This document shows, one piece after another, positions 26,394 to 33,365 of a stretch of 33,365 nucleotides of DNA. Numbering within the stretch: the stretch's first letter is position 1; every line of letters starts with the position of its first letter. The position numbers were made by a program, and so were the translations under genes. A model generated the notes under the pieces. It had not been told where the DNA came from, did no database searches, and saw only the letters and a program-made list of their open reading frames with translations. The stretch spans positions 1-33,365 of the forward strand of contig JAKEFC010000128.1 in the NCBI GenBank assembly GCA_022616235.1, given 5' to 3'. This stretch comes from Planctomycetota bacterium. GTDB lineage: Bacteria > Planctomycetota > UBA8108 > UBA1146 > JAKEFC01.

Positions 26394-27636
26394 GCCAACA
26401 GAGGGTGAGCTGCGGCGCGTAGGTGATCGCGAAGAGGGCGAGGACCATCACCGCGCAAAACGGCAGCGCCGCGCGGTAGAGCATCAGCACCGGCTTGTCG
26501 AATCGCACGCTCGCGATGAAGAGGTTGAGCCCCACCGGCGGCGTCGCGTAGCCGATCGCCATGTTGATCAGGAAGACCACGCCGAGGTGGATCGGATCGA
26601 CCTCGTAGCGCTCGGCGAGGGGCAAGAGCATGGGCACGATGAGGATGATCGCAGAGAAGATGTCGAGCACGCAGCCGAGTCCGAGCAGGAAGAGGTTCAG
26701 CGCCAAGAGGAACGCCGCCTTGCTCGTCATCAGGTCGCGCACCTGCTCGAAGAGCCGCTGCGGCAATTCGGCGTCGATCACGTAGCTCGTGACCGCCAAC
26801 GTCATCCCGAGGATGATCAAGACGCCGCCGACCGTGACCGCGCACTCGCGCGCGATCGAAGGCACGCGCGAGATCTTCACTTCCCGGTAGATCGCGATCT
26901 CGACGACCGTCACGTAGAGAGCTGCTACGACCGCGGCTTCGCTCACCGAGATCATGCCGGTGTAGATCCCGCCGATCACGAGGAACGGGAGCGGCACCTC
27001 CCAAATCGCCTCGCGCAGCGCTCCGCCGATCTCCGCGATGGAGAAGCGGTCCCCGCGCATGCCGAGCCGGTAGCTCCGAAAGAGCGCGTAGCCGCTCAGC
27101 GCCGCGAGGACGAGGACGCCGGGCAGAGCGCCGCCGCGAAAGAGGTCTTCGATGGGCGCTTCCGACACCACGCCGTACAGGATGACCGGCAGCCCCGGGG
27201 GAAAGACCAGCCCCACCGTGCCGCCCGCAGTCACGATGCCGAGCGCGAACTTCTCCGAGTAGCCGTGGGCGACGAGCGCGGGGACTAGGAGCCCGCCGGC
27301 GGCGACGATCGTCACGCCGGAAGCCCCGGTCATCGCGGTGACGACCGCGCAGGTCCAGATCGCGACGACGGAGAGCCCGCCGGGAAGCCAGCCCAAGAAC
27401 GCGTTCGAGACGCGGAGCAGGCGCCGCGGCGCGGCGCTGTCGGCGAGCAGGTAGCCGGCGAACGCGAAGAGCGGGAGCGTCGTGAGGAGCGGAGTCTCCG
27501 CGATCTGATAGAAGGAGATCACGATTCCTTGGAGGTCGCCCCCTTGCGGCGCCTGCGCGAAGATCGCGCTGAGCGCCATGACTGCGAAGAGCGGCACTCC
27601 GGCGAGGGTGAGCGCCAGGACGATGATCCAGCTCAT
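26383..27636 (-). CDS. dctM: TRAP transporter large permease (DctM-like)
   Basis: MSWIIVLALTLAGVPLFAVMAL...TGASGVTIVAAGGLLVPALVAHGYSEKFALGIVTAGGTVGLVFPPGLPVILYG...INMAIGYATPPVGLNLFIAS. Confidence 0.93.
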   Translation of the reverse strand: MSWIIVLALTLAGVPLFAVMALSAIFAQAPQGGDLQGIVISFYQIAETPLLTTLPLFAFAGYLLADSAAPRRLLRVSNAFLGWLPGGLSVVAIWTCAVVTAMTGASGVTIVAAGGLLVPALVAHGYSEKFALGIVTAGGTVGLVFPPGLPVILYGVVSEAPIEDLFRGGALPGVLVLAALSGYALFRSYRLGMRGDRFSIAEIGGALREAIWEVPLPFLVIGGIYTGMISVSEAAVVAALYVTVVEIAIYREVKISRVPSIARECAVTVGGVLIILGMTLAVTSYVIDAELPQRLFEQVRDLMTSKAAFLLALNLFLLGLGCVLDIFSAIILIVPMLLPLAERYEVDPIHLGVVFLINMAIGYATPPVGLNLFIASVRFDKPVLMLYRAALPFCAVMVLALFAITYAPQLTLCWLTR

Positions 27637-28160
27637 GCGGCGCCGTCCCCGCGCGGGCGGCGAAACGCCGCGCCGCCTTCGACGGCCGCCGCGGCGAAGA
27701 GCCGGAGCGCGACGAGCGCGATCCCCACGGGGATGACCATCATGAAGCAATACCTGGGGATCGCAAACGCCAGCGGCGCCTGGCCGGAGGCGAAGGCGGC
27801 CTCCGCGACCACGAAGCGGTAGCTCGCGGGGAGGAGGCAGGCGGTGACGAAGCCCGCGACCAGCTCGCCCGCTGCGCGGAGCGCGAGGCGCTTTCGCTCC
27901 GACAACGCGTGTCCGACCGCATCGATGGAGATGTGCTTCCGGTCCCGCGTCGCCGCTCCCGCGCCGAACAGCGCGAGCCACAACACGATCTGCTGCGACA
28001 GCTCGCTCCCGCCGGGGAGCGCGAGAGCGGGCAGCCAGCGTCCGGCGATGGGGAGGAGCCCGAGCGCGAGGAGCAGGAAGAGCAACACGGCGAACAGGCA
28101 CTCTTCCGCGCGGAGCAGGATCGCGAGCACGCGGGACGCCCGGAAGCTCGCGCCGGTCAT
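27633..28160 (-). CDS. dctQ: TRAP transporter small permease (DctQ-like)
   Basis: Four-TM protein, ELSQQIVLWLALFGAGAATRDRKHISIDAVGHAL; ATGA overlaps with both neighbours. Confidence 0.9.
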   Translation of the reverse strand: MTGASFRASRVLAILLRAEECLFAVLLFLLLALGLLPIAGRWLPALALPGGSELSQQIVLWLALFGAGAATRDRKHISIDAVGHALSERKRLALRAAGELVAGFVTACLLPASYRFVVAEAAFASGQAPLAFAIPRYCFMMVIPVGIALVALRLFAAAAVEGGAAFRRPRGDGAA

Positions 28161-29194
28161 GGGCGCGACTTTTCCTTTCGATAGGCTTCGATCAACCGAT
28201 ACACCTCCGCGCGCGCGGCCTCCGAGAAATCCTTGCCGGCCATCTTTTTGCCGACTTCGAGCGCCGCCCGCTGGAATTCGGCGTGGCTCGCGGCTTCGGG
28301 AGGCAGGGTCTTCACGCCGCCCTTCGCGAGCACTGAGAGCGCTTCCGCATTCTGCGCGCGCACCGCGCCGTTCAGCTCGGCGATCGAGCGCGCGAAGATC
28401 TCGCGCACGTTTTTCTGGAGTGCCGCCGGGATCCTCTCCCACTCCTTGCGGGAGATCACGACCATGCCGAAGCTGTACATGATGTTCAGATCGAGGCGGT
28501 ACTTCACGGCGCCGTGCCACTGCAGCGCCACGAGTCCCATGGGTGGGGAGAACACGGTCTCCACGAGCCCGGTCTCGAGCGCCGGGAGCACGTCGGCGAC
28601 GCCGATCGTGACGGGGGTCACTCTCAGCGTTTCGTAGAGATGGCGCGTCAGCAGGTCGTGCTGGATGAGCCAGGGCTTCGCCATGCGCAGCGCCTCGACG
28701 GAGGCGACTTCCTTCTTGGAGAAGAGATAAGCGAATCCGAGCCGCGGCCAGCCGACGACTTCGTAGCCGTTGTCCCGCGCTTGCTGCTCGAGGCGCGGGC
28801 ACACCTGCTCGAGCACGCGCTCCACTTCATCCTCGTTGTCGAACAAGAACGGGATGTGCAAGACGAGGCTGTCCGGACAGATCTCGGAGACGCCGGTGCC
28901 GATGAAGACGGCGCCGTGCAGTTGTCCGATGCGCATGCGGCGAAGGACCGTGCTGTCATCCCCTTGCACGCCTCCCGGATAGACCTTCAGCTCGACCTGT
29001 CCGGCGGTCTCCTTCACGAGGGCCGCGGCGATATCCTTGAGCGCTTTCCCCCAGACGCTGCGCTCCGGCGCTTGCGACGCCATCTTGATCTGGACCTTCG
29101 CGCCGCCGCTCTCCGCGCCCGTGAGCAGCAGCAAAAGGCCCAAGAACAAGAACGGCGGCTTCCCGCACGGCCGCAACGCTTGCCACTTCCGCAA
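28157..29194 (-). CDS. dctP: TRAP transporter substrate-binding protein (DctP-like)
   Basis: Signal peptide; IKMASQAPERSVWGKALKDIAAALVKETAGQVELKVYPGGVQGDDSTVLRRMRIGQLHGAVFIGTGVSEICPDSLVLHIPFLF; TTG start. Confidence 0.92.
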   Translation of the reverse strand: MRKWQALRPCGKPPFLFLGLLLLLTGAESGGAKVQIKMASQAPERSVWGKALKDIAAALVKETAGQVELKVYPGGVQGDDSTVLRRMRIGQLHGAVFIGTGVSEICPDSLVLHIPFLFDNEDEVERVLEQVCPRLEQQARDNGYEVVGWPRLGFAYLFSKKEVASVEALRMAKPWLIQHDLLTRHLYETLRVTPVTIGVADVLPALETGLVETVFSPPMGLVALQWHGAVKYRLDLNIMYSFGMVVISRKEWERIPAALQKNVREIFARSIAELNGAVRAQNAEALSVLAKGGVKTLPPEAASHAEFQRAALEVGKKMAGKDFSEAARAEVYRLIEAYRKEKSRP

Positions 29195-29223
29195 CAGTCT
29201 CTCGCTTTCGAGTCGCCAGCAGA

Positions 29224-30093
29224 TCAGAACAGCTCGTCGCAGTGCGCCATCAACCAGAGAGCGCGCTCCCGCGCAAGCTCGTTCGAGAGGCGGTGCTCGG
29301 GATATCGCGCGATATCGACCGCGAGCGCTCCTTCGAGCGTCTCTACGAAGAATTCGCGATCGAGCGTCGCGCGCCCGTAGTACTCCGCGTAGAGTACCCT
29401 AGGAAATACGTTGCCGGAGCCCGCAAGTTCGATCGCGCGCAGGAAGTGCTCGCGGCTCAGCGGCAAGTCTTGGCCCGCTCCCTGCGGCTGGACCGCATAA
29501 TAGAGCCCGAACACGACGTGTCCGGCGCCGGCGCCGTAGGACTCGTCCAGGTCGAGGGCGCGCCGCATCACGGCGAGCGCGCGCGGCATCTCGGCGAGAG
29601 CGGCCATCGATTCCGAGTCCGCGATGATCCAGCCGAGCCACGCGGCCCCCGCCGCGTGCAGCGCGGGAACGTCCTCTTGCGAGAAGCGCTCCAAGGCCGC
29701 GCGAAACGCTTCCATGTCCGCGGCGAGCGCTTCGGCGAAGAACGCGCGCTTCGAGAGGGCGCGCAGCCCGTAGTCGCGCGCGCGCGCGTAGAGCTTCACG
29801 GCGCGCTCCGCATCCCGCTCGTCCGCGAGGAACGCCTGGCAGTAGCGGACGTAGGCGAGCGTCGCCGCGCACAGGAGACGCTCATCTTCGGGGTCGCTCT
29901 CGACCAGCGAATCGAGGAGCAGGAGATAGGCGGGGAGCGCCTCCCGCACGAGCGTGGGATCGGGGTGGCGGCGCAAACTCGCATCGAGCGCCTCGAACGC
30001 AGAAGTCGCCGAGCCCGCGATCGAGCATCCGCCCGCGCAGCAAACGGCGGCGCAGCCGAGGACGCAGGAGAGCAGGATCGTTCCCTTGCTCAT
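29224..30093 (-). CDS. TatT-like TPR lipoprotein associated with a TRAP transporter
   Basis: Lipobox AAVCCAGGC; AFEALDASLRRHPDPTLVREALPAYLLLLDSLVESDPEDERLLCAATLAYVRYCQAFL...; directly upstream of dctPQM. Alternative start at ATG 30153. Confidence 0.85.
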   Translation of the reverse strand: MSKGTILLSCVLGCAAVCCAGGCSIAGSATSAFEALDASLRRHPDPTLVREALPAYLLLLDSLVESDPEDERLLCAATLAYVRYCQAFLADERDAERAVKLYARARDYGLRALSKRAFFAEALAADMEAFRAALERFSQEDVPALHAAGAAWLGWIIADSESMAALAEMPRALAVMRRALDLDESYGAGAGHVVFGLYYAVQPQGAGQDLPLSREHFLRAIELAGSGNVFPRVLYAEYYGRATLDREFFVETLEGALAVDIARYPEHRLSNELARERALWLMAHCDELF

Positions 30094-30135
30094 CGCTTGC
30101 ACTTGTGTTTGCGTCTGCGTCTGCGTTTGCGCTTG
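30094..30135 (-). repeat. Seven degenerate hexanucleotide tandem repeats abutting the tatT start codon
   Basis: Plus strand cgcttg cacttg tgtttg cgtctg cgtctg cgtttg cgcttg; on the minus strand (CARRYR)n encoding QAQTQTQTQTQVQA if translated from ATG 30153. Confidence 0.85.
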
Positions 30136-30206
30136 CCGCTTCCCATCCCGCATTGCGCCACGATACGTGACGATGCGATCCTTGTCGATCCCGGCGGAAA
30201 GGCGCC

Positions 30207-30998
30207 ATGGCGACGTACGCGATCGGAGACATCCACGGCTGCATGCGCACGCTCGAGCGACTGCTCGAGCGGATACGCTTCGACGACGCGCGCGATCGAC
30301 TGTGGTTGACCGGCGACCTCGTGAATCGCGGCCCCGCTTCTCTCGCCGTCGTGCGCTGGGCGCGCGAGCGCGAGCGAAGCGTAACGTCGGTGCTCGGCAA
30401 CCACGACGTGCACCTCCTCGCCTGCGCGGAGGGATTGCGCGCGCTCCGCGCACAGGACACGCTCGCGGAGTTCCTTGCCGCGCCCGATCGGGCGGAGCTG
30501 CTCGCGTGGCTCCGCCGCCGGCCGCTCCTCCTCGCGGCGGAAAAACACAGCCTCGTACACGCCGGATTGCTCGCGGAGTGGGATCTCGATGCCGCGTGCG
30601 CGGCGGCGCGGCGCCTCGAAGAAGCGCTCGCCGGCGCGCGCTACGCGAGCGTGCTCGCGGAGTACTTCCGGCGGGACGGCGAGCCGTCGCCGCTCCGCAT
30701 GATGCTCAGGGTTTTTATCGCGCTTCGCACGGTGGACGCGCGCGGCGCTCCACGCGCGGGCTTCACCGGGCCGCTCGCGTCGCTCCCGCCGAACGAGCAC
30801 CCTTGGTTCTCGCTTCCCCATCGCCGCGACCCGGATTGGACGGTAATCTTCGGCCATTGGGCCGCGCTCGATCTGTATCGCGCCCCCGGTTATTGGGGGC
30901 TCGACACGGGTTGTGCGTGGGGCCGGTCGCTGACCGCGCTCGACGTCGAGCGGGGCGGCGTGATCCAGGAGCCATACGCCGACGGAGCCGGTCGTTGA
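30207..30998 (+). CDS. apaH: Symmetrical bis(5'-nucleosyl)-tetraphosphatase
   Basis: YAIGDIHGCMRTLERLLERIRFDDARDRLWLTGDLVNRGPASLAVVRW, SVLGNHDVHLLA, LVHAGLL, GHWAALDLYRAPGYWGLDTGCAWG. Confidence 0.93.
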   Translation: MATYAIGDIHGCMRTLERLLERIRFDDARDRLWLTGDLVNRGPASLAVVRWARERERSVTSVLGNHDVHLLACAEGLRALRAQDTLAEFLAAPDRAELLAWLRRRPLLLAAEKHSLVHAGLLAEWDLDAACAAARRLEEALAGARYASVLAEYFRRDGEPSPLRMMLRVFIALRTVDARGAPRAGFTGPLASLPPNEHPWFSLPHRRDPDWTVIFGHWAALDLYRAPGYWGLDTGCAWGRSLTALDVERGGVIQEPYADGAGR

Positions 30999-31876
30999 AA
31001 CACGCGCCGCGCGAGGAGAGCTGGGAGCGCTACTTGCGCGCCGCGCTGACCGCGTGCCGCCGCGCCGGCGAGATCGAGCGTCGCTATTTTCGCGCGCACG
31101 ACCTCGAGGTGAGCCACAAGCGCGATTCCTCTCCCGTGACTCCCGCCGATCGCGCCGCGGAGGAGGCGATTCGCGAGACGCTGAGAGCGGCGACGCCGGA
31201 GTTCGGGCTCGTCGGAGAGGAATTCGGCGAAGAAGGGGATCGGCGCGATCGCTGGATCATCGACCCGCTCGACGGCACGAAGAACTTCGTCGCGGGCCTC
31301 CCCTACTTCGCGGTCCTGATCGCGCTGGAGCTAGATGGCGAAGTGTTCCTCGGGGTCGTTCACGCTCCTCTGCTCGGCCCGGGGCACGGCGCGATCGCGG
31401 TCCCCGCCGCGGCGGACGGCGCGCTCGCCGGAGAAACTTGGTGGGGCGTGCGCGGACAGGGCGCGTTCGGCGGCACGGGGACGGTGCGCCCGAATTGCGA
31501 GGCGCGGCGCCTGCGCGTGAGCGCGGTGGACGGCATCGAGCGGGCGTTCATCGCGCACGGCGGCTTGAAGATCTTCCATTCGCGCGGCTACTGGCCTGCG
31601 TTCACGGAGCTGGTCGCGAGAGCGAGCCGCACGCGCGGCTTCGGCGATTGGTGGGGACACATCCTCGTCGCGGAAGGGATCTGCGATGCGATGGTCGACC
31701 CGCGCGTCGCGCTGCACGACATCGCCGCCATCAAGCCGATCGTGGAGGAAGCGGGGGGCGCCGTCTCGGTGCCGGCGCGCTCGCCGTTCGTGCCCGGCTT
31801 CCACGACGCGGCGATCACGTCGAACTTGCTCCTCCACGATGCGCTCCGCAGGCACTTCGGCTTCGACGCGCCTTAG
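30995..31876 (+). CDS. hisN: Inositol monophosphatase family protein, probable histidinol-phosphatase (HisN-type)
   Basis: SSPVTPADRAAEEAIRE, GLVGEEFGEEG, WIIDPLDGTKNFVAGLPYFAVLIAL, GDWWGHILVAEGICDAMVDPRVALHDIAAIKPIVEEAGG. TTG start in a TTGA overlap with apaH. Confidence 0.85.
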   Translation: MKHAPREESWERYLRAALTACRRAGEIERRYFRAHDLEVSHKRDSSPVTPADRAAEEAIRETLRAATPEFGLVGEEFGEEGDRRDRWIIDPLDGTKNFVAGLPYFAVLIALELDGEVFLGVVHAPLLGPGHGAIAVPAAADGALAGETWWGVRGQGAFGGTGTVRPNCEARRLRVSAVDGIERAFIAHGGLKIFHSRGYWPAFTELVARASRTRGFGDWWGHILVAEGICDAMVDPRVALHDIAAIKPIVEEAGGAVSVPARSPFVPGFHDAAITSNLLLHDALRRHFGFDAP

Positions 31877-31880
31877 AGGC

Positions 31881-33365
31881 TTACGCCCAGGCGACGGAGT
31901 TGAGGAGCGCGAGGTCCCACGCGGCGGCGGCGCGCGGGCGCACGCGGATGCCGTAGCCGTAGGTGCCGGAGCTGGGAATCGTGTAGGTGCCTTCGTATTC
32001 GAACGCGCCCCCGGCGGGAGCCGCGCGCGGCGCGAGCGGCACTACCGCCATCCCCTGCAACGCCTCCGGTGCACCTTCCAACGTGCCCACTACGAATTCC
32101 ACGCGCAGATCCTCCGGCGCGAGTTCCAGGTGCTCGACCTCGGCCTTCACCTCGAGCACGTCTCCCGCCTTGAGCGCCGAAGGATCCACCATGCGCACGC
32201 CGAGGATCTTCACCTGCGCGAAGCCGCGCCGCAGGCGCTCGTGCTCGCGCGCGAGTTCCCGCGCGCCGCGCGCGCCGCCGGCGCCGAGCGCGGCGAAGTT
32301 GCGCGCCGCCGGCAAGTACGCAACGTCGCGGTAGGCGGCGAGCATCCGCTCCGTGTTGAATTCCGCGGGAATCGTCGCCAGGCTACGCCGCACGCGCTCG
32401 AGCCAGCGCCGCGGCAGACCCGCGGCATCCTGCTCGTAGAAGAGCGGCACGACGACCTCCTCCAGGAGATGGAGGAGATGCGCGCTGTCGAATTGGTCTT
32501 CGTGCTCCTGATCCGCGGATGACTCCTCTCGCCCGATCGCCCAGCCGTTCTGGCCGTCGTAGCCCTCCAGCCACCAGCCGTCGAGGATCGAGAGGTTGAG
32601 CCCTCCGTTCGCGGCGGCCTTCATCCCGGAAGTGCCGCTCGCTTCGAGCGGCCGGATCGGATTGTTGAGCCACACGTCGACGCCCTGGATGAGCTGGCGC
32701 GCGAGCGCGAGGTCGTAGTTCTCGATGAAGACGACCTTGCCGATATACGGCTCCGTCCGGCTCAATTCGAAGATCTGCTTCAGGATGTCGCGCCCCGCGC
32801 GGTCATCGGGGTGCGCCTTCCCCGCGAACAAGAGCCGCACCGGACGCTCCTCGTCCGCGAAGATGCGCGCCGCGCGCTCCTTGTCCTTGAAGAGGAGCGC
32901 CGCGCGCTTGTACGGCGCGAAGCGGCGCGCAAACCCGATGAGGAGCGCCGGGCGCTCCATCTCTTCGCGGATTTGGGCCAAGAGGCGCGGCGAGTCGTGG
33001 CGCGCGAGGTAGCTTCGCTCCGTGCGCCCGATTAGCTCGCGCATGAGGCGGCGCTTCGCATCGGCGCGCGCCTTCCAGAGCGCTCCTAGGTCGATCTCCG
33101 CGGCGCGGGTCCGAAAGTCCTCGCCGCGCACCGGACGCCCTTCCGCGCCGAGGAGCCGCGCGATCTGCGGCGCGGTCCACGTCGGCAAGTGCACGCCGTT
33201 CGTGATGTGAGCGACGGGCACCTCGTTCTCGAGGAGGTGCCGCCAAAACGGCCTGAGGAGCGCGCGCGACACCTCGCCGTGGCGCTGGCTCACGGCATTC
33301 GCGAAGAACGCGAGGCTCATGGCGAGGTAGGTCATATTGAAGTGCCCGTTCGCCTCCCCCTCCTC
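31881..33365 (-). CDS. glgP: Alpha-glucan phosphorylase, partial (5' end off the window)
   Basis: EEGEANGHFNMTYLAMSLAFFANAVSQRHGEVSR, VPVAHITNGVHLPTWTAPQIARLLG, FARRFAPYKRAALLF, VWLNNPIRPLEASGTSGMKAAANGGLNLSILDGWW. Confidence 0.95.
   Translation of the reverse strand, partial: EEGEANGHFNMTYLAMSLAFFANAVSQRHGEVSRALLRPFWRHLLENEVPVAHITNGVHLPTWTAPQIARLLGAEGRPVRGEDFRTRAAEIDLGALWKARADAKRRLMRELIGRTERSYLARHDSPRLLAQIREEMERPALLIGFARRFAPYKRAALLFKDKERAARIFADEERPVRLLFAGKAHPDDRAGRDILKQIFELSRTEPYIGKVVFIENYDLALARQLIQGVDVWLNNPIRPLEASGTSGMKAAANGGLNLSILDGWWLEGYDGQNGWAIGREESSADQEHEDQFDSAHLLHLLEEVVVPLFYEQDAAGLPRRWLERVRRSLATIPAEFNTERMLAAYRDVAYLPAARNFAALGAGGARGARELAREHERLRRGFAQVKILGVRMVDPSALKAGDVLEVKAEVEHLELAPEDLRVEFVVGTLEGAPEALQGMAVVPLAPRAAPAGGAFEYEGTYTIPSSGTYGYGIRVRPRAAAAWDLALLNSVAWA

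Noticed and set aside
1-33365. CRISPR arrays, tRNA/rRNA genes, transposases, integrases, toxin-antitoxin or defence genes
   Set aside because: No regularly spaced repeats, no tRNA-like cloverleaf recognised, and no ORF with corresponding protein motifs.

Overview
High-GC, gene-dense bacterial chromosomal window. I support about 27 genes plus one aldehyde dehydrogenase remnant. I see no rRNA, tRNA, CRISPR, phage or IS elements. The left part (about 11.5-0.08 kb, minus strand) is a long co-directional block: small lipoprotein, spiro-SPASM-like protein, double-GNAT protein, ruvB, SpoIID-like protein, tgt, yajC, fused secDF, and a LysM protein. The middle holds an S9 peptidase, an MFS transporter, an operon of two paralogous TPR/peptidase-MA-like proteins with hemH, a LysM lipoprotein, ribBA, an ALDH remnant, a small ORF, a YceI lipoprotein and a Glu/Leu dehydrogenase. 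The right part holds a fatty-acid desaturase, a TRAP transporter with a TatT-like TPR lipoprotein, apaH, a HisN/IMPase-family gene and a partial alpha-glucan phosphorylase. The items most worth a second look are: (1) tandem peptidase-MA paralogs, one with an intact HEGLH...NEG zinc site and the other with it lost; (2) a nucleotidyltransferase-like/radical-SAM-like/SPASM protein with no CxxxCxxC motif; (3) an ALDH gene with a large internal, out-of-frame deletion at a possible microhomology junction; (4) a hexanucleotide repeat at the 5' end of tatT with a possible leaderless start; (5) a palindrome-flanked 79-aa ORF. No wholly new defence or mobile system is evident. Lineage is uncertain; the gene content would fit Planctomycetota or a related candidate phylum, but this is only a guess.
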